DNA from: CAZZNQ01 sp964655775
Lineage (GTDB): Bacteria; Planctomycetota; Brocadiia; SM23-32
Assembly (NCBI GenBank): GCA_964655775.1
Contig: CAZZNQ010000002.1
Coordinates: 45,421 to 109,420 of the forward strand
Reading direction: 5' to 3'
Length of the DNA: 64,000 nt
The notes beneath the pieces are model-generated. The model worked only from the letters and a program-made list of their open reading frames with translations. It was not told the DNA's origin and did no database searches. Shown in pieces: positions 51,972-61,183 of the stretch (position 1 is the first letter of the stretch; every line of letters begins with the position of its first letter). The translations under genes and the position numbers were made by a program.

Positions 51972-53030
51972 GTGCTCCTCGTCTATCCCGGTTCAGCGCA
52001 AAAGGGTGGCGGGAAGTTGAGGCAGACGGATACAGACCTGGCGACGTTCTCCTTTGGTGCCTCGTCCAAGGACGAGGTCCTCGAGCTCTACGCACCGGAA
52101 GCCATCTCGAACCTGGCTCCGTCTCAGAAGGCCATCCCGGCGCTGGCGAAGGACGAAGCTGCAACGCGCACGATCGGGGGCCTCCTCCCCACACTGCCGA
52201 CGGTCCACAAGATGGTTCGTGCGGATGCCAGGGGCCTCAGCTTCGTTCCGGATAAGAGCGTCCATCTGATCCTGACATCGCCCCCCTACTGGACCCTGAA
52301 GAAGTACAATGACCACGAGGGGCAACTGGGGAGCGTCGCCGACTACGAGGAGTTCCTCAGCGATCTGGACCGTGTCTGGAGCCATTGCCTTCGTGTCCTG
52401 GTGCCGGGGGGCAGGCTCATATGCGTCGTCGGCGACGTATGCCTCTCCCGCAGGAAGAACAACGGGCGACACACGGTCGTTCCCCTGCACGCGTCGATTC
52501 AGGAGCACTGCCGAACGATCGGCTTCGACAATCTGGCGCCAATCATCTGGTACAAGATCGCCAACGCAACCACGGAAGTGTCAGGCAACGGGGGTTCGTT
52601 CCTCGGCAAGCCGTATGAGCCCAACGCCATCGTCAAGAATGATGTTGAATTCATTCTCATGGAACGCCGTCCCGGCGGGTATCGGAGCCCCTCCTTCCTC
52701 GAACGAGCATTCAGTGTAATCCCCGATGCTCGACACCATCAGTGGTTCCGCCAGGTATGGGACGACGTGCCCGGGGCCTCGACGCGCAAGCATCCCGCTC
52801 CCTTCCCGCTGGAATTGGCCCATCGCCTGATCCGCATGTTCAGCTTCGTCGGAGACACCGTCCTGGATCCGTTCCTGGGCTCAGGGACAACGGCCGTCGC
52901 TGCGTGGGAGACCGGGCGCAACAGCATCGGCGTGGAGGTGGACGAGGATTATCTTTCCTACGCCAAGCGGCGTTTCTACAAGAGCACCAACAAGCTCGGC
53001 AGCCGACATACCTTGGAAGTGATTGAGTAG
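51972..53030 (+). CDS. Beta-class amino-DNA methyltransferase of a type II R-M system
   Basis: A 352-residue DNA methyltransferase. The catalytic motif IV is TSPPYW (residues 102-107) and lies before the AdoMet-binding motif I, DPFLGSGTT (299-307), which is the beta-class order. The late HPAPFPLELAHRLI segment is typical. TSPPYW is usual for N4-cytosine enzymes and some N6-adenine beta enzymes, so the modified base cannot be fixed from sequence. The start is GTG with GAGAGG upstream. It is followed after ten bases by the restriction gene, so methylase is made first. Confidence 0.88.
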   Translation: MLLVYPGSAQKGGGKLRQTDTDLATFSFGASSKDEVLELYAPEAISNLAPSQKAIPALAKDEAATRTIGGLLPTLPTVHKMVRADARGLSFVPDKSVHLILTSPPYWTLKKYNDHEGQLGSVADYEEFLSDLDRVWSHCLRVLVPGGRLICVVGDVCLSRRKNNGRHTVVPLHASIQEHCRTIGFDNLAPIIWYKIANATTEVSGNGGSFLGKPYEPNAIVKNDVEFILMERRPGGYRSPSFLERAFSVIPDARHHQWFRQVWDDVPGASTRKHPAPFPLELAHRLIRMFSFVGDTVLDPFLGSGTTAVAAWETGRNSIGVEVDEDYLSYAKRRFYKSTNKLGSRHTLEVIE

Positions 53031-53040
53031 GAGACCATCC

Positions 53041-53778
53041 ATGTCGGCCGACATCTCGGGGCTGGACGAACTGATGCCGGACGCCATCAGGCACTTCTGG
53101 CGCGAACGGAAACGCGCGGCAGACCGACAGCAGGAGCGTGGCACGACAGATCAGGGGAACCGTGCCGCAGTTACCGCCGGCAGGAACATGGATGGGTTCG
53201 TGCAACTGGCGAGGCGCCTCATTGCCGACAACGGCATCCCCGACGCCTCCGTTCACTCAGGCGGCCGAAAGAATGTCACCATTCCGGGCTACTACCGACC
53301 GGCGAAGAGCTGGGACCTGCTGGTCGTCAATGAGGGGCGCCTTGTTGCAGCCATGGAGTTCAAGTCGCAGGTCGGACCTTCTTTCGGCAACAACTTCAAT
53401 AACCGAGTCGAGGAGGCCATCGGCAACGCCATAGACCTGAACGAGGCATTCGAGGAAGGCGTCTTTGGTGACAGCCCGAAACCGTTCGTCGGCTACTTCT
53501 TCGTGATCGAGGAATGCCCCGCGTCGGCGACGCCTGTCGAGTTCACCTCGCCGCACTTCCCGGCAATGCCCGAATTCGAGAAGGCCAGCTACGTGAAGCG
53601 GTATGAGATCCTCTGCAGGAAGCTCGTTCAGAAACGTCTCTACGACGCAGCGGGACTGGTCTTGACCTCCAGAGACGATGTTTCCACGGGAGCCTACCGG
53701 TCCGCTGGCGATCTGACAAGCGCACGCCGTTTCGCTGCCACGCTCGCGGGCGCAATGGCGGGTATGGCCATTCAGTGA
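53041..53778 (+). CDS. XhoI/PaeR7I-family type II restriction endonuclease
   Basis: A 245-residue nuclease matching PaeR7I in length. The core is GGRKNVTIPGYYRPAKSWDLLVV (residues 74-96), where Asp92 plus the Glu106-Phe-Lys108 of AAMEFKSQ form the PD-(D/E)xK site. VGPSFGNNFNNRVEEAIGNA and the late YEILCRKLVQKRLYDAAGLVLTS are shared with the family. PaeR7I and XhoI cut at CTCGAG, so this is the likely target, but it is inferred. CTCGAG occurs several times in the window (for example 1512, 23878, 28963, 46073 and 52080), so the host would need protection. Confidence 0.92.
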   Translation: MSADISGLDELMPDAIRHFWRERKRAADRQQERGTTDQGNRAAVTAGRNMDGFVQLARRLIADNGIPDASVHSGGRKNVTIPGYYRPAKSWDLLVVNEGRLVAAMEFKSQVGPSFGNNFNNRVEEAIGNAIDLNEAFEEGVFGDSPKPFVGYFFVIEECPASATPVEFTSPHFPAMPEFEKASYVKRYEILCRKLVQKRLYDAAGLVLTSRDDVSTGAYRSAGDLTSARRFAATLAGAMAGMAIQ

Positions 53779-53868
53779 AGCGTTGTTCGGCCGAGGTGAC
53801 GGATCCGGGTAGATGTGGTTGACCTCCGTTCCGGACGAATGCGCCCTGAACGCATCTGGAAGGAAGCG

Positions 53869-54279
53869 TCAGAACGGTATCTCGTCGTCGCTCACCTCCA
53901 GATCGGACCCGGCCTCTTCGGCCTCCGATACCGGAAGGAGCCCCAAGAGATCGTCCAGCGCCTTCTCCACCCCGAGCGCTATTCGCCGGGCGGTCTCGTA
54001 GAGATCTAGCATCATAGGATAGGCTTTCTGGACACCAATATCTTCGGACACTTCGTCATCTGATACCTCGTCCAGAATGGTGCCCTCAGAATCCAGAATG
54101 GCAAGGATGATGTCTGGGGCTTCTCCCCTCGAAACCGATCGCTTTGAGACGCGGATGGAGTAATCCGGGAAGTCTGCCTGAAAGACGCCCTCTGCTTCTG
54201 TCTCCTGCCACGATATCTCATTTCTATCAGTGGATTGGCAGACTCTGAGAACTAACGCGGTTCGCTTGTCGTATGCCAT
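53869..54279 (-). CDS. Small acidic protein of unknown function
   Basis: A 136-residue acidic protein with no recognised domain. A predicted beta-rich N-terminal half (ISWQETEAEGVFQADF, YSIRVSKRSV, IILAILDSEG) is followed by a helical LDLYETARRIALGVEKALDD and an acidic tail ending SDDEIPF. I have seen similar proteins as cargo beside mobile genes, but cannot assign a role. It follows the membrane gene at 54282 with a two-base gap and has distinctly lower GC than its neighbours. Confidence 0.7.
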   Translation of the reverse strand: MAYDKRTALVLRVCQSTDRNEISWQETEAEGVFQADFPDYSIRVSKRSVSRGEAPDIILAILDSEGTILDEVSDDEVSEDIGVQKAYPMMLDLYETARRIALGVEKALDDLLGLLPVSEAEEAGSDLEVSDDEIPF

Positions 54280-54281
54280 AG

Positions 54282-54785
54282 TTACCTGCCGATCTGCTGC
54301 CTAAGATAACCCAGTACCTCAATCAGTTCATCCTCCCGTCTTGCCAATTGGGTATTCAGCCTAGGTACCCTGATGTCAGACGACGATTGGGAAAGAGCAT
54401 ACTCCAGTTGCCGCTGAATCGAAGCAACTAACGTAACAGCGCTCTGTATAGAGGTTTTGTGCTCGTCTGGCCAGGAGTGACCTGAAGCCCTCACTTCGAG
54501 CAACGTACGTCGTAGCGCGTTGTACCGGTCCGGAAGCTCACTCCAAGCCTGATTCCGCTGCAGTCGCTGGATCTCGTCAATGATAGCAAGAGCAGACGAA
54601 AGGTCAGACGTTGAATTCAGAAGCTGGAGATCGCCGCGAACGCTCTGAACTGCCTCCTTGGCCTGCACCGCTGCAGAGCGCGAGCGTCTTGCCACTACGA
54701 TAGTGATCGCGAAACCAACGAGCGCAATGATCACCCCTACCAAGCTGCCTATGTTGCCCATTATCTCAAGCATAAGGCTCGTCAT
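54282..54785 (-). CDS. Small membrane-anchored coiled-coil protein of unknown function
   Basis: A 167-residue protein with one N-terminal membrane segment (LVGVIIALVGFAITIVVARR) followed by a basic patch and a helical cytoplasmic region with coiled-coil character (VQAKEAVQSVRGDLQLL, ALAIIDEIQRLQR). No domain is recognised. It is coupled to the acidic gene, and the pair has lower GC than the R-M genes, which suggests a separate arrival. A defence or stress role is possible but only by location. Confidence 0.7.
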   Translation of the reverse strand: MTSLMLEIMGNIGSLVGVIIALVGFAITIVVARRSRSAAVQAKEAVQSVRGDLQLLNSTSDLSSALAIIDEIQRLQRNQAWSELPDRYNALRRTLLEVRASGHSWPDEHKTSIQSAVTLVASIQRQLEYALSQSSSDIRVPRLNTQLARREDELIEVLGYLRQQIGR

Positions 54786-55075
54786 GCTAGAGCATTGCAG
54801 GGATCGTCCGCAATCTTATGCGACACATGGCCGCGAATCAAGGGTGTCAGTGCGCACCCAATACGCCCTATGTAGCAGGAAAGGCCTATGTGCGGCAGAA
54901 ACCAGTACCGCTAGACGGCCGTGCTGCACCCGAGTCACTACCATACAACCCACCCCACACCCGCCGCCCTAACGAGCAGGCCGACTATCCATTTCGGCGC
55001 CGCAGTCTGGTTGCGCGCGTCGCGGCCGGAACACCACCCCGAGGAGCAACCGCCTGCCCGTAAGACCTGCCGCTC
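54786..55075. other. Gene-free interval upstream of the small membrane gene
   Basis: About 290 bases with no credible frame, repeat or promoter; it marks the right edge of the accessory island. Confidence 0.5.
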
Positions 55076-56011
55076 CTACACGTACAGCCGGAACCAGGCG
55101 CGGGCCATGTGCAGGAACGGCGTGGTGTAGGCGTGGCCCTGGCCTGCCACCTCCACGTAACACCGCGTCCCCGGGAGCGCATCGAACAGCGTTCTGATTG
55201 TCGACGCCGGACAACTGCCGTCCTCGCCGCCGGCCAACACCAGCGTCGGCATCGTCAGGCGCCGCGCGTGGCGCAGGCCGTCCACGTAGCCCAGCGCCTT
55301 GCACGCCGCGGGCAGGTCGTCCGGACGGTTCCTCGCGATCTCCGCCAACGGGCCGCCGATGATGCCGCCCGTGCGCGTCGTGTCGATCTCCTCCTGGTCC
55401 AGCATGTGGCAGAAGGCGACCACGTCACCGGCGACGGCGCGCACTCCCCTGTCGCGGAAGATGCTGCCCAAGGCGACCGACATCCCGCCGCCCTGGCTGG
55501 TGCCGAAGAAAGCGTAGCGGTCGCCGCTGACCTCCGGCTGCGCCAGCGCCCAGAGCGTGCCCAAGGCGGCCTGCGACAGCCAGTCCACGTAGCCCTTCTC
55601 ACCCAGCGAGCGGGCCGTGTCGCCGAACACGGGCCAGGTGCCGGATGGGCGTTTGGACTCGTCCGGGCCGTCCGGGGTGCCGTAGCCGAGGGGGTTGATG
55701 TGGATGACGTTGTAGCCGTCGGCGACCAGTTCCGGGTGGGCGCTCAGTTCGGCACCGTAGCCGGGGGTATGGACCAGCAGCGGGCCGCGTCCCGAGGGGC
55801 ACGGCTGCCAGAAGGCGTAGAACTCGCCGAGCGCCTCCGAGCTCATCCGGATGAAGGTGCCGCCGGTGTGGCGGACGCCCAGACGGAATGGCCAGGTCTC
55901 GACGCCGAGGACGTGGACGGTCAGGTCGGCGCCCTCGGCGCGCTGGAGGATATCGTCGCACCACTGGTCGACTTCGTCGGGGGTCGGATAATGCTCGTTC
56001 AGCTTCGCCAT
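55076..56011 (-). CDS. Acetyl xylan esterase-like alpha/beta hydrolase
   Basis: A 311-residue cytoplasmic hydrolase of the AXE1/cephalosporin-C deacetylase type. It shows LLVHTPGYGAE for the oxyanion region, the nucleophile elbow YAFFGTSQGGGMSVALG, TMPTLVLAGGEDGSCPAST for the acid and VAGQGHAYTTPF for the His. It would remove acetyl groups from oligosaccharides. ATG at 56011 has AGGAG upstream. It is divergent from the GH38 gene. Confidence 0.85.
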   Translation of the reverse strand: MAKLNEHYPTPDEVDQWCDDILQRAEGADLTVHVLGVETWPFRLGVRHTGGTFIRMSSEALGEFYAFWQPCPSGRGPLLVHTPGYGAELSAHPELVADGYNVIHINPLGYGTPDGPDESKRPSGTWPVFGDTARSLGEKGYVDWLSQAALGTLWALAQPEVSGDRYAFFGTSQGGGMSVALGSIFRDRGVRAVAGDVVAFCHMLDQEEIDTTRTGGIIGGPLAEIARNRPDDLPAACKALGYVDGLRHARRLTMPTLVLAGGEDGSCPASTIRTLFDALPGTRCYVEVAGQGHAYTTPFLHMARAWFRLYV

Positions 56012-56204
56012 CGGTGTCTCCTGAGCATCGGGGTTCGAGTCCGGATCATGTCGGATAGGCAGCGGAAAGGGTACGTCGGCCGCCGGGACGTGTCAAACAC
56101 CCGAGGCGGCCGGCGGCGGCGCTTGCACAGGCCCGGGCGGGTGCGTAGCATGGGGAGACTTTGCGAAGGGACCACTCGCACGGCCAACGCCGGAAGGACG
56201 AACC

Positions 56205-59042
56205 ATGAGCAGGCAGGAACTGGAGCACGCACTGAAGCTCGTCTCCGTCAGGATGCGCGAGGAGCTGGAGCGGTTCCTCGCGGGGGTCGATTTCGCCGAA
56301 GGGCTATGCGAGCTTCACCCCGAGGAGGCCGAGGCATGGCGCCCGCTCATCGCGCAGGCGACGGGTATCGTGCGCTCGACGGTGCGGTGCGGCGAGCTGG
56401 ACGCGCTGCAGCAGGCAGTGCGCGGCGCCGAGACGCTGATGGCGCCGATCGGCGAGGTGGCCAAGACCTATACGGTCTACTGCGTGGGGCACGCGCACAT
56501 CGACATGAACTGGATGTGGTCCTGGCCGGAGACGGTGGCGGTGACCAACGACACGTTTTCGACCGTGCTGCAGCTCATGGACGAGAACCCGGACTTCTGC
56601 TTCACGCAGAGCCAGGCGAGCGTTTACCAGATAGTGGAACGCTACAATCCGCCGATGCTGGACCGCATCCGCGAGCGCGTGGCCGAGGGGCGCTGGGAGG
56701 TGGCGGCCAGCCACTGGGTGGAGGGCGACAAGAACCTGGTGGACGGCGAGGCGCTGTGCCGCCACCTGCTGTACACGCGACGCTACATGCAGGAGTTGCT
56801 CGGGCTGGCGCCGGAGGACGTTGCCCTCGACTGGTCGCCGGACACGTTCGGGCACGCGGCGACCATACCCGCATACCTGGCGCGCGGGGGCGTGACGCGC
56901 TACTACGCCTGCCGGCTCGGCAAGCAGGGACCTGAGCGGCCCCCCGTGTTCTGGTGGCAGGCGCCGGACGGGTCGCGCGTGCTGGTGAACCGCGAGATAC
57001 GCTGGTATCTGGGCGCGCTCACGCCGGACGTGGGGAAGGCGATGATCGAATTCGCGCGGCAGACGGGGCTGCGCGCGTGGATGCGCGTCTACGGCGTGGG
57101 CGACCACGGCGGCGGGCCGACGCGGCGTGATCTGCGTTACGCGCGCGAGATGGACGCGTGGCCGGTGTTCCCGAACATCAGGCTCTCCACCACCGGACCG
57201 TTCTACAGCATGCTGGAAGAGCACGGCGACCGGCATCCCGTGCTGCAGTGCGAGATGAACTTCGAGTTCACCGGCTGTTACACGTCGCAGTCGCTGATCA
57301 AGAGGAGCAACCGGCTGGCCGAGAACCAGCTTTCCAGCGCGGAGGCGGCCGCGGCCGTTGCCTGGGCCGCAACGGGACGCCCATATCCCTCCGACGAGCT
57401 GCGCGAGCGTTGGCAGGACGCGCTATTCACGCATTTCCACGACATTCTGCCCGGTTCGGGGATCCGGGACACGCGCACCTACACGCACGGCAAGTTCCAG
57501 GAGATCGCGGCGACGACGGGCATGACCGAGACCCTGAGTCTGCGGGCGCTGGCGGCCCGGGTGGACACGAGCGCGGCGGCTTCCGAGGAGCAGGAACTGC
57601 CGGCCTCGATGGTGCCGACCGGCTTCGGGGCGGGCGTGGGCTTCGGGACAACCACCGGCGCCACCTCGGCGGCCGAGGCGGGAGTCGGCCACGGGCCGAG
57701 GCCGTTCCTCGTGTTCAACCCCTGTGCGCACGCGCGCGATGCTGTCGTGACGGCGACCATATGGGACCCGCCGGACCCAGAAGGCGCCTTCCACGCCGCC
57801 GACTCGGACGGCAACCGCTCGGCGGCCCAGGTGCTGGACACGGGCAAGTACTGGGGCCATAGCTACGTCACCCTTGCCTTCCCCGTTCGCGGCGTGCCGG
57901 GATTCGGCTACGCACTCTACACCGTCGCCGAAGGTCCGGCCGAGGGCGAGGGTGGAGTCCGGACGTTCGGCCGGTTCGGCATGGAGAACGGTCTTCTCTC
58001 GGTCGACGTCGACCCGGCCACGGGCGGGCTACGGTCGCTGCGCCTGCGCGAATCGGGCGTGAATGTTGTCGACGGGCAGCGACCTGCGGGCGTTCTGGAA
58101 TACGCCGTCGAGCGGCCGCACAACATGAGCGCCTGGAACCTGGGCGAGACCGGCCCCGTTACGCCGCTGGAGGTGCGGTCCGTCAAGCGGACGGCCTCCG
58201 GCCCACACCTGGCAGCGGTGGAGGTGGCTGCGCGCATCCACGATTCGGAGTTCACGCTCCGCTACGAACTGGAGGCGGACAGCGGATCGCTGCGGATCAA
58301 AGTCGAGGGGACGTGGCTCGAGCGCGGCGGTCCGGAGATCGGCGTGCCGTCCCTGCGGATGTGCTTCCCCCTGGCGCTTCGCGACGTTTCGGCACGCTAC
58401 GAGATACCGTTCGGCAGCCTGGAGCGCGACCTGCGGCACGGCGAGGAAGTGCCCGCCCTGCGGTGGGCGCAACTGGAGGGCCTGGCGGCCGGCCAGGAGG
58501 CCGGCTGCACGCTGGTCAACAACTGCAAGCACGGCCACTCGCTCTGCGCCGACGTGCTGCGCGTCAGCCTCATTCGCAGCAGCTACTCGCCCGATCCCCT
58601 TCCGGAGATGGGACGCCACGAGATGGAGTTCACGTTGTCGCCGTTCCAGGGCAAGCGAAGCCCTGCGCAGGCCGCGCGGCTTGGCCTTGCGCTGAATCGC
58701 CCTCTTCGCGTGGTGGGCACGAGTGTCCATACGGGCGAACTGCCTGCCAGGACCGGCCTGCTGTCCGTGTCGCCCGAGAGCGTGCTGCCCATGGCTCTGA
58801 AGAAGGCGGAAGGCGAGGACGCGCTCGTGTTGCGCCTGTGTGAGACGGCCGGGCATCCGACCCGTGCCCGGATCGAGTTGGACCCGCCCCTGGGCGGCAA
58901 CGTGACGAGCGCCGTCGAGGTGGACCTGCTCGAAAGACAGGTGGGTGACGTGCCCCTGGACCTGGACGAGGCCGGCGCATGCGTCGACATCCCGGCGTTC
59001 GGCATTGTCTCGGTGTTGCTCCGGACGGAGCCGAGCGCGTAG
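56205..59042 (+). CDS. GH38 alpha-mannosidase
   Basis: A 945-residue GH38 enzyme that removes alpha-linked mannose using a zinc site. The first metal pair is His98 and Asp100 in YCVGHAHIDMNWMWSW, and the nucleophile Asp213 is in DWSPDTFGHAA, with the expected helix-rich bundle (LFTHFHDILPGSGIRDTR) and C-terminal beta-sandwich domains. The N-terminal 90 residues form a helical lead-in. No signal peptide is seen, so it probably works on imported oligosaccharides. A long Gly/Ala-rich linker occurs near residues 465-490. ATG has GGAAGGA upstream. Confidence 0.93.
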   Translation: MSRQELEHALKLVSVRMREELERFLAGVDFAEGLCELHPEEAEAWRPLIAQATGIVRSTVRCGELDALQQAVRGAETLMAPIGEVAKTYTVYCVGHAHIDMNWMWSWPETVAVTNDTFSTVLQLMDENPDFCFTQSQASVYQIVERYNPPMLDRIRERVAEGRWEVAASHWVEGDKNLVDGEALCRHLLYTRRYMQELLGLAPEDVALDWSPDTFGHAATIPAYLARGGVTRYYACRLGKQGPERPPVFWWQAPDGSRVLVNREIRWYLGALTPDVGKAMIEFARQTGLRAWMRVYGVGDHGGGPTRRDLRYAREMDAWPVFPNIRLSTTGPFYSMLEEHGDRHPVLQCEMNFEFTGCYTSQSLIKRSNRLAENQLSSAEAAAAVAWAATGRPYPSDELRERWQDALFTHFHDILPGSGIRDTRTYTHGKFQEIAATTGMTETLSLRALAARVDTSAAASEEQELPASMVPTGFGAGVGFGTTTGATSAAEAGVGHGPRPFLVFNPCAHARDAVVTATIWDPPDPEGAFHAADSDGNRSAAQVLDTGKYWGHSYVTLAFPVRGVPGFGYALYTVAEGPAEGEGGVRTFGRFGMENGLLSVDVDPATGGLRSLRLRESGVNVVDGQRPAGVLEYAVERPHNMSAWNLGETGPVTPLEVRSVKRTASGPHLAAVEVAARIHDSEFTLRYELEADSGSLRIKVEGTWLERGGPEIGVPSLRMCFPLALRDVSARYEIPFGSLERDLRHGEEVPALRWAQLEGLAAGQEAGCTLVNNCKHGHSLCADVLRVSLIRSSYSPDPLPEMGRHEMEFTLSPFQGKRSPAQAARLGLALNRPLRVVGTSVHTGELPARTGLLSVSPESVLPMALKKAEGEDALVLRLCETAGHPTRARIELDPPLGGNVTSAVEVDLLERQVGDVPLDLDEAGACVDIPAFGIVSVLLRTEPSA

Positions 59043-59129
59043 CCACTCGCTTGCGCAGCGGCCACGCATTGGCTATCGTCAGGGCTTCAAAGGCTCAACG
59101 AAAACAACCGGACTTCGAGGTGCGCGACG

Positions 59130-59858
59130 ATGGCCCTTCTGGAGATAGATGACCTGCGTTACTCGGTCGACGGAGAACCGATTCTGCGAGGGATGAATCT
59201 GCGGCTCGATCGGGGAGCCGTGCACGCCGTGGTCGGCCCGAACGGCGCCGGCAAGACCACTCTGGCCTACACCATCATGGGCCTGAGCGGCTATGCGCCT
59301 TCGGGCGGCAGCATCCTGTTCGAGGGCGAGGACATCACCGCCCTGTCCATCGATCAGCGCGCCCGCGCGGGGCTGAGTCTCGCCTGGCAGGAGCCCGCGC
59401 GATTCGAAGGAATCACCGTTCGCCAGTTTCTTGCCGCGAGCGCCACGGACAAGAGCGATGCCGCCCTGCGGGAGGCCGTCGAGGCGGTTGCGCTGGATCC
59501 CGGCGTCTACCTGGACCGCATGGTCGACCAGGCCCTCAGCGGTGGCGAACGAAAGCGCATCGAGCTGGCATCCATCGTGGCGATGCAACCCAAGCTGGTC
59601 ATCCTGGACGAGCCGGACAGCGGCATCGACGCGGCGGCCCTAAAGAGCATCTTCCAACTGCTGGAGACCATGCGCATCCAGGGCAAGACCGTGCTGCTGG
59701 TGACCCACAGCACGGAAGTTCTCGGCCAGGCCGATACTGCCACGCTCATGTGCTGCGGAAAGGTCGTGGACGAAGGTCCCGCAGACGACATTCTGCAGTA
59801 CTTCGCCCAGAAGTGCATCCCTTGCGACATTCACAACCCCGACGTGGTGGAGGGCTGA
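59130..59858 (+). CDS. sufC: Fe-S cluster assembly ATPase SufC
   Basis: A 242-residue ABC ATPase of the Fe-S scaffold. Walker A is GPNGAGKTT (36-44), the signature is LSGGERKRIELASI and Walker B is KLVILDEPDSGID. It pairs with the SufB-like protein encoded two bases later. The N-terminal LLEIDDLRYSVDGEPILRGM is standard. No SufD, SufS, SufU or SufE gene follows, so this is a minimal two-gene set. Confidence 0.93.
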   Translation: MALLEIDDLRYSVDGEPILRGMNLRLDRGAVHAVVGPNGAGKTTLAYTIMGLSGYAPSGGSILFEGEDITALSIDQRARAGLSLAWQEPARFEGITVRQFLAASATDKSDAALREAVEAVALDPGVYLDRMVDQALSGGERKRIELASIVAMQPKLVILDEPDSGIDAAALKSIFQLLETMRIQGKTVLLVTHSTEVLGQADTATLMCCGKVVDEGPADDILQYFAQKCIPCDIHNPDVVEG

Positions 59859-59860
59859 CA

Positions 59861-60805
59861 GTGTCGACCGACTACGAGATGATGCTCGACATCTACCGCG
59901 GCGTCGGCGAGGATCCGGCCGCGTTCGCCGAGTCCGACGTCGCGCACCTGGTCATACACGAGAACGAAGTCGTCGGCGCGCACCTGGTGCCGGGCTTCGA
60001 GGCCGACGTGGAGCAGTTGAGCGACGGCGTGGCCGTCCATGCGCGCGTGCTCGACGGTGCCGTCATCGCCAGGCAGGTGCACATGTGCTTCGGCGTCTTG
60101 CCCGAGGAGGGTCTGCAGCGCATCCGCATGGACGTCGAGATCGGCGAGGAAGGCAAGGTGGGCATCCTCGCCCACTGCGTGTTCCCCAACGCCGTCGACA
60201 TCCGGCACCTGATGGACGCGGAGATCCGCGTCGGCGCGGGGGCGCGCTACAGCTACCTGGAGAGACACGTACACGGAGATGCCGGCGGGGTGGTCGTGGT
60301 TCCGAACGCGAAGGTCCGCCTAGCGCCCCACGCTTCATTCGAGACGGAGTTCGAGCTGATATCCGGTCGCGTCGGCGAGATCGAGATCGATTACGAGACC
60401 TGGTGCGAGGAGCGAAGCTCGATGAAGATGACGGCCCGCATTGCGGGGCGCGCGGACGACCGCATCAAGATCCGTGAGATCGGGCATCTGGACGGTGACG
60501 CGGCGGCCGGCGTGCTGCTGAGCCGCATCGCCGTCAGGGATTCGGCGCTGGCCGACGTCTACAATGAACTGACCGCCACCGCGCCCCACGCCACCGGGCA
60601 CGTCGACTGTAAGGAAATAGTCCAGGACAAAGGCATCGCCCGGGCTACCCCGATCGTGGACGTTCGGCATCCTCTGGCACACGTCACGCATGAGGCCGCC
60701 ATCGGCAGCGTCGATTCCAAGCAGCTACAGACGCTGATGGCGCGTGGCCTGAGCGAGGATGAAGCCGTGGACCTGATAATCCGCGGGCTCCTTCGCCAGG
60801 AGTAG
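59861..60805 (+). CDS. sufB: Compact SufB-type Fe-S scaffold protein
   Basis: A 314-residue right-handed beta-helix scaffold. The C-terminal half is typical: GHVDCKEIVQDKG with the conserved Cys, HEAAIGSVDSKQLQTLMARG and LSEDEAVDLIIRGLL. It is much shorter than the roughly 470-residue SufB of enterobacteria, matching the compact form of minimal SufBC (SMS-like) systems known mostly from archaea and anaerobes. The GTG at 59861 is two bases after the sufC stop, so the two are coupled. Confidence 0.88.
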   Translation: MSTDYEMMLDIYRGVGEDPAAFAESDVAHLVIHENEVVGAHLVPGFEADVEQLSDGVAVHARVLDGAVIARQVHMCFGVLPEEGLQRIRMDVEIGEEGKVGILAHCVFPNAVDIRHLMDAEIRVGAGARYSYLERHVHGDAGGVVVVPNAKVRLAPHASFETEFELISGRVGEIEIDYETWCEERSSMKMTARIAGRADDRIKIREIGHLDGDAAAGVLLSRIAVRDSALADVYNELTATAPHATGHVDCKEIVQDKGIARATPIVDVRHPLAHVTHEAAIGSVDSKQLQTLMARGLSEDEAVDLIIRGLLRQE

Positions 60806-60973
60806 GCCCGACAGAACGCGCAGGTCCCCCCCCTGTGCGCAGAGACTGTGGAGAGTCTCCCCACCTCCGCCGCGGGTGAGAATCGGAAGCAGCGGGACCG
60901 CAAAGGGAACCGAGAAGCGTTGCCGCCTCCCCCGCCGACGGCAACGCCACTCATAGATGCGTCCGGCCGTAGG

Positions 60974-61183
60974 TCAGACTTCCATCCTTACCACGTTGAC
61001 TGCTCTGGGCCCTTTGGGCCCCGACTCGATCTCGAACTCAACCGAATCGTTTTCAGCCAGGCTCTTGAACCCCGTCCCGGAAATGGCGCTGTAATGCACG
61101 AACACGTCCTGCGTGCCATCGTCCGGAGTAATGAAGCCAAAGCCCTTCTGATCGCTAAACCACTTCACCTTACCAGTAGCCAT
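60974..61183 (-). CDS. cspA: Cold-shock protein CspA family
   Basis: A 69-residue single-stranded nucleic-acid-binding OB-fold protein. RNP1 is KGFGFI and RNP2 is VFVHY, in the order GKVKWFSDQKGFGFITPDDG ... DVFVHYSAI. It chaperones RNA in the cytoplasm. Start is supported by GAGGGG about seven bases upstream. A promoter-like element at 61505-61533 would give a leader of over 300 bases, in line with the long 5' UTRs of cold-shock genes. Confidence 0.96.
   Translation of the reverse strand: MATGKVKWFSDQKGFGFITPDDGTQDVFVHYSAISGTGFKSLAENDSVEFEIESGPKGPRAVNVVRMEV

Noticed and set aside
55109..56935. A long open frame opposite the acetyl esterase gene and running into the GH38 gene on another frame
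   Set aside because: It has no family signature, and the real genes in the same stretch show clear catalytic motifs and start signals.
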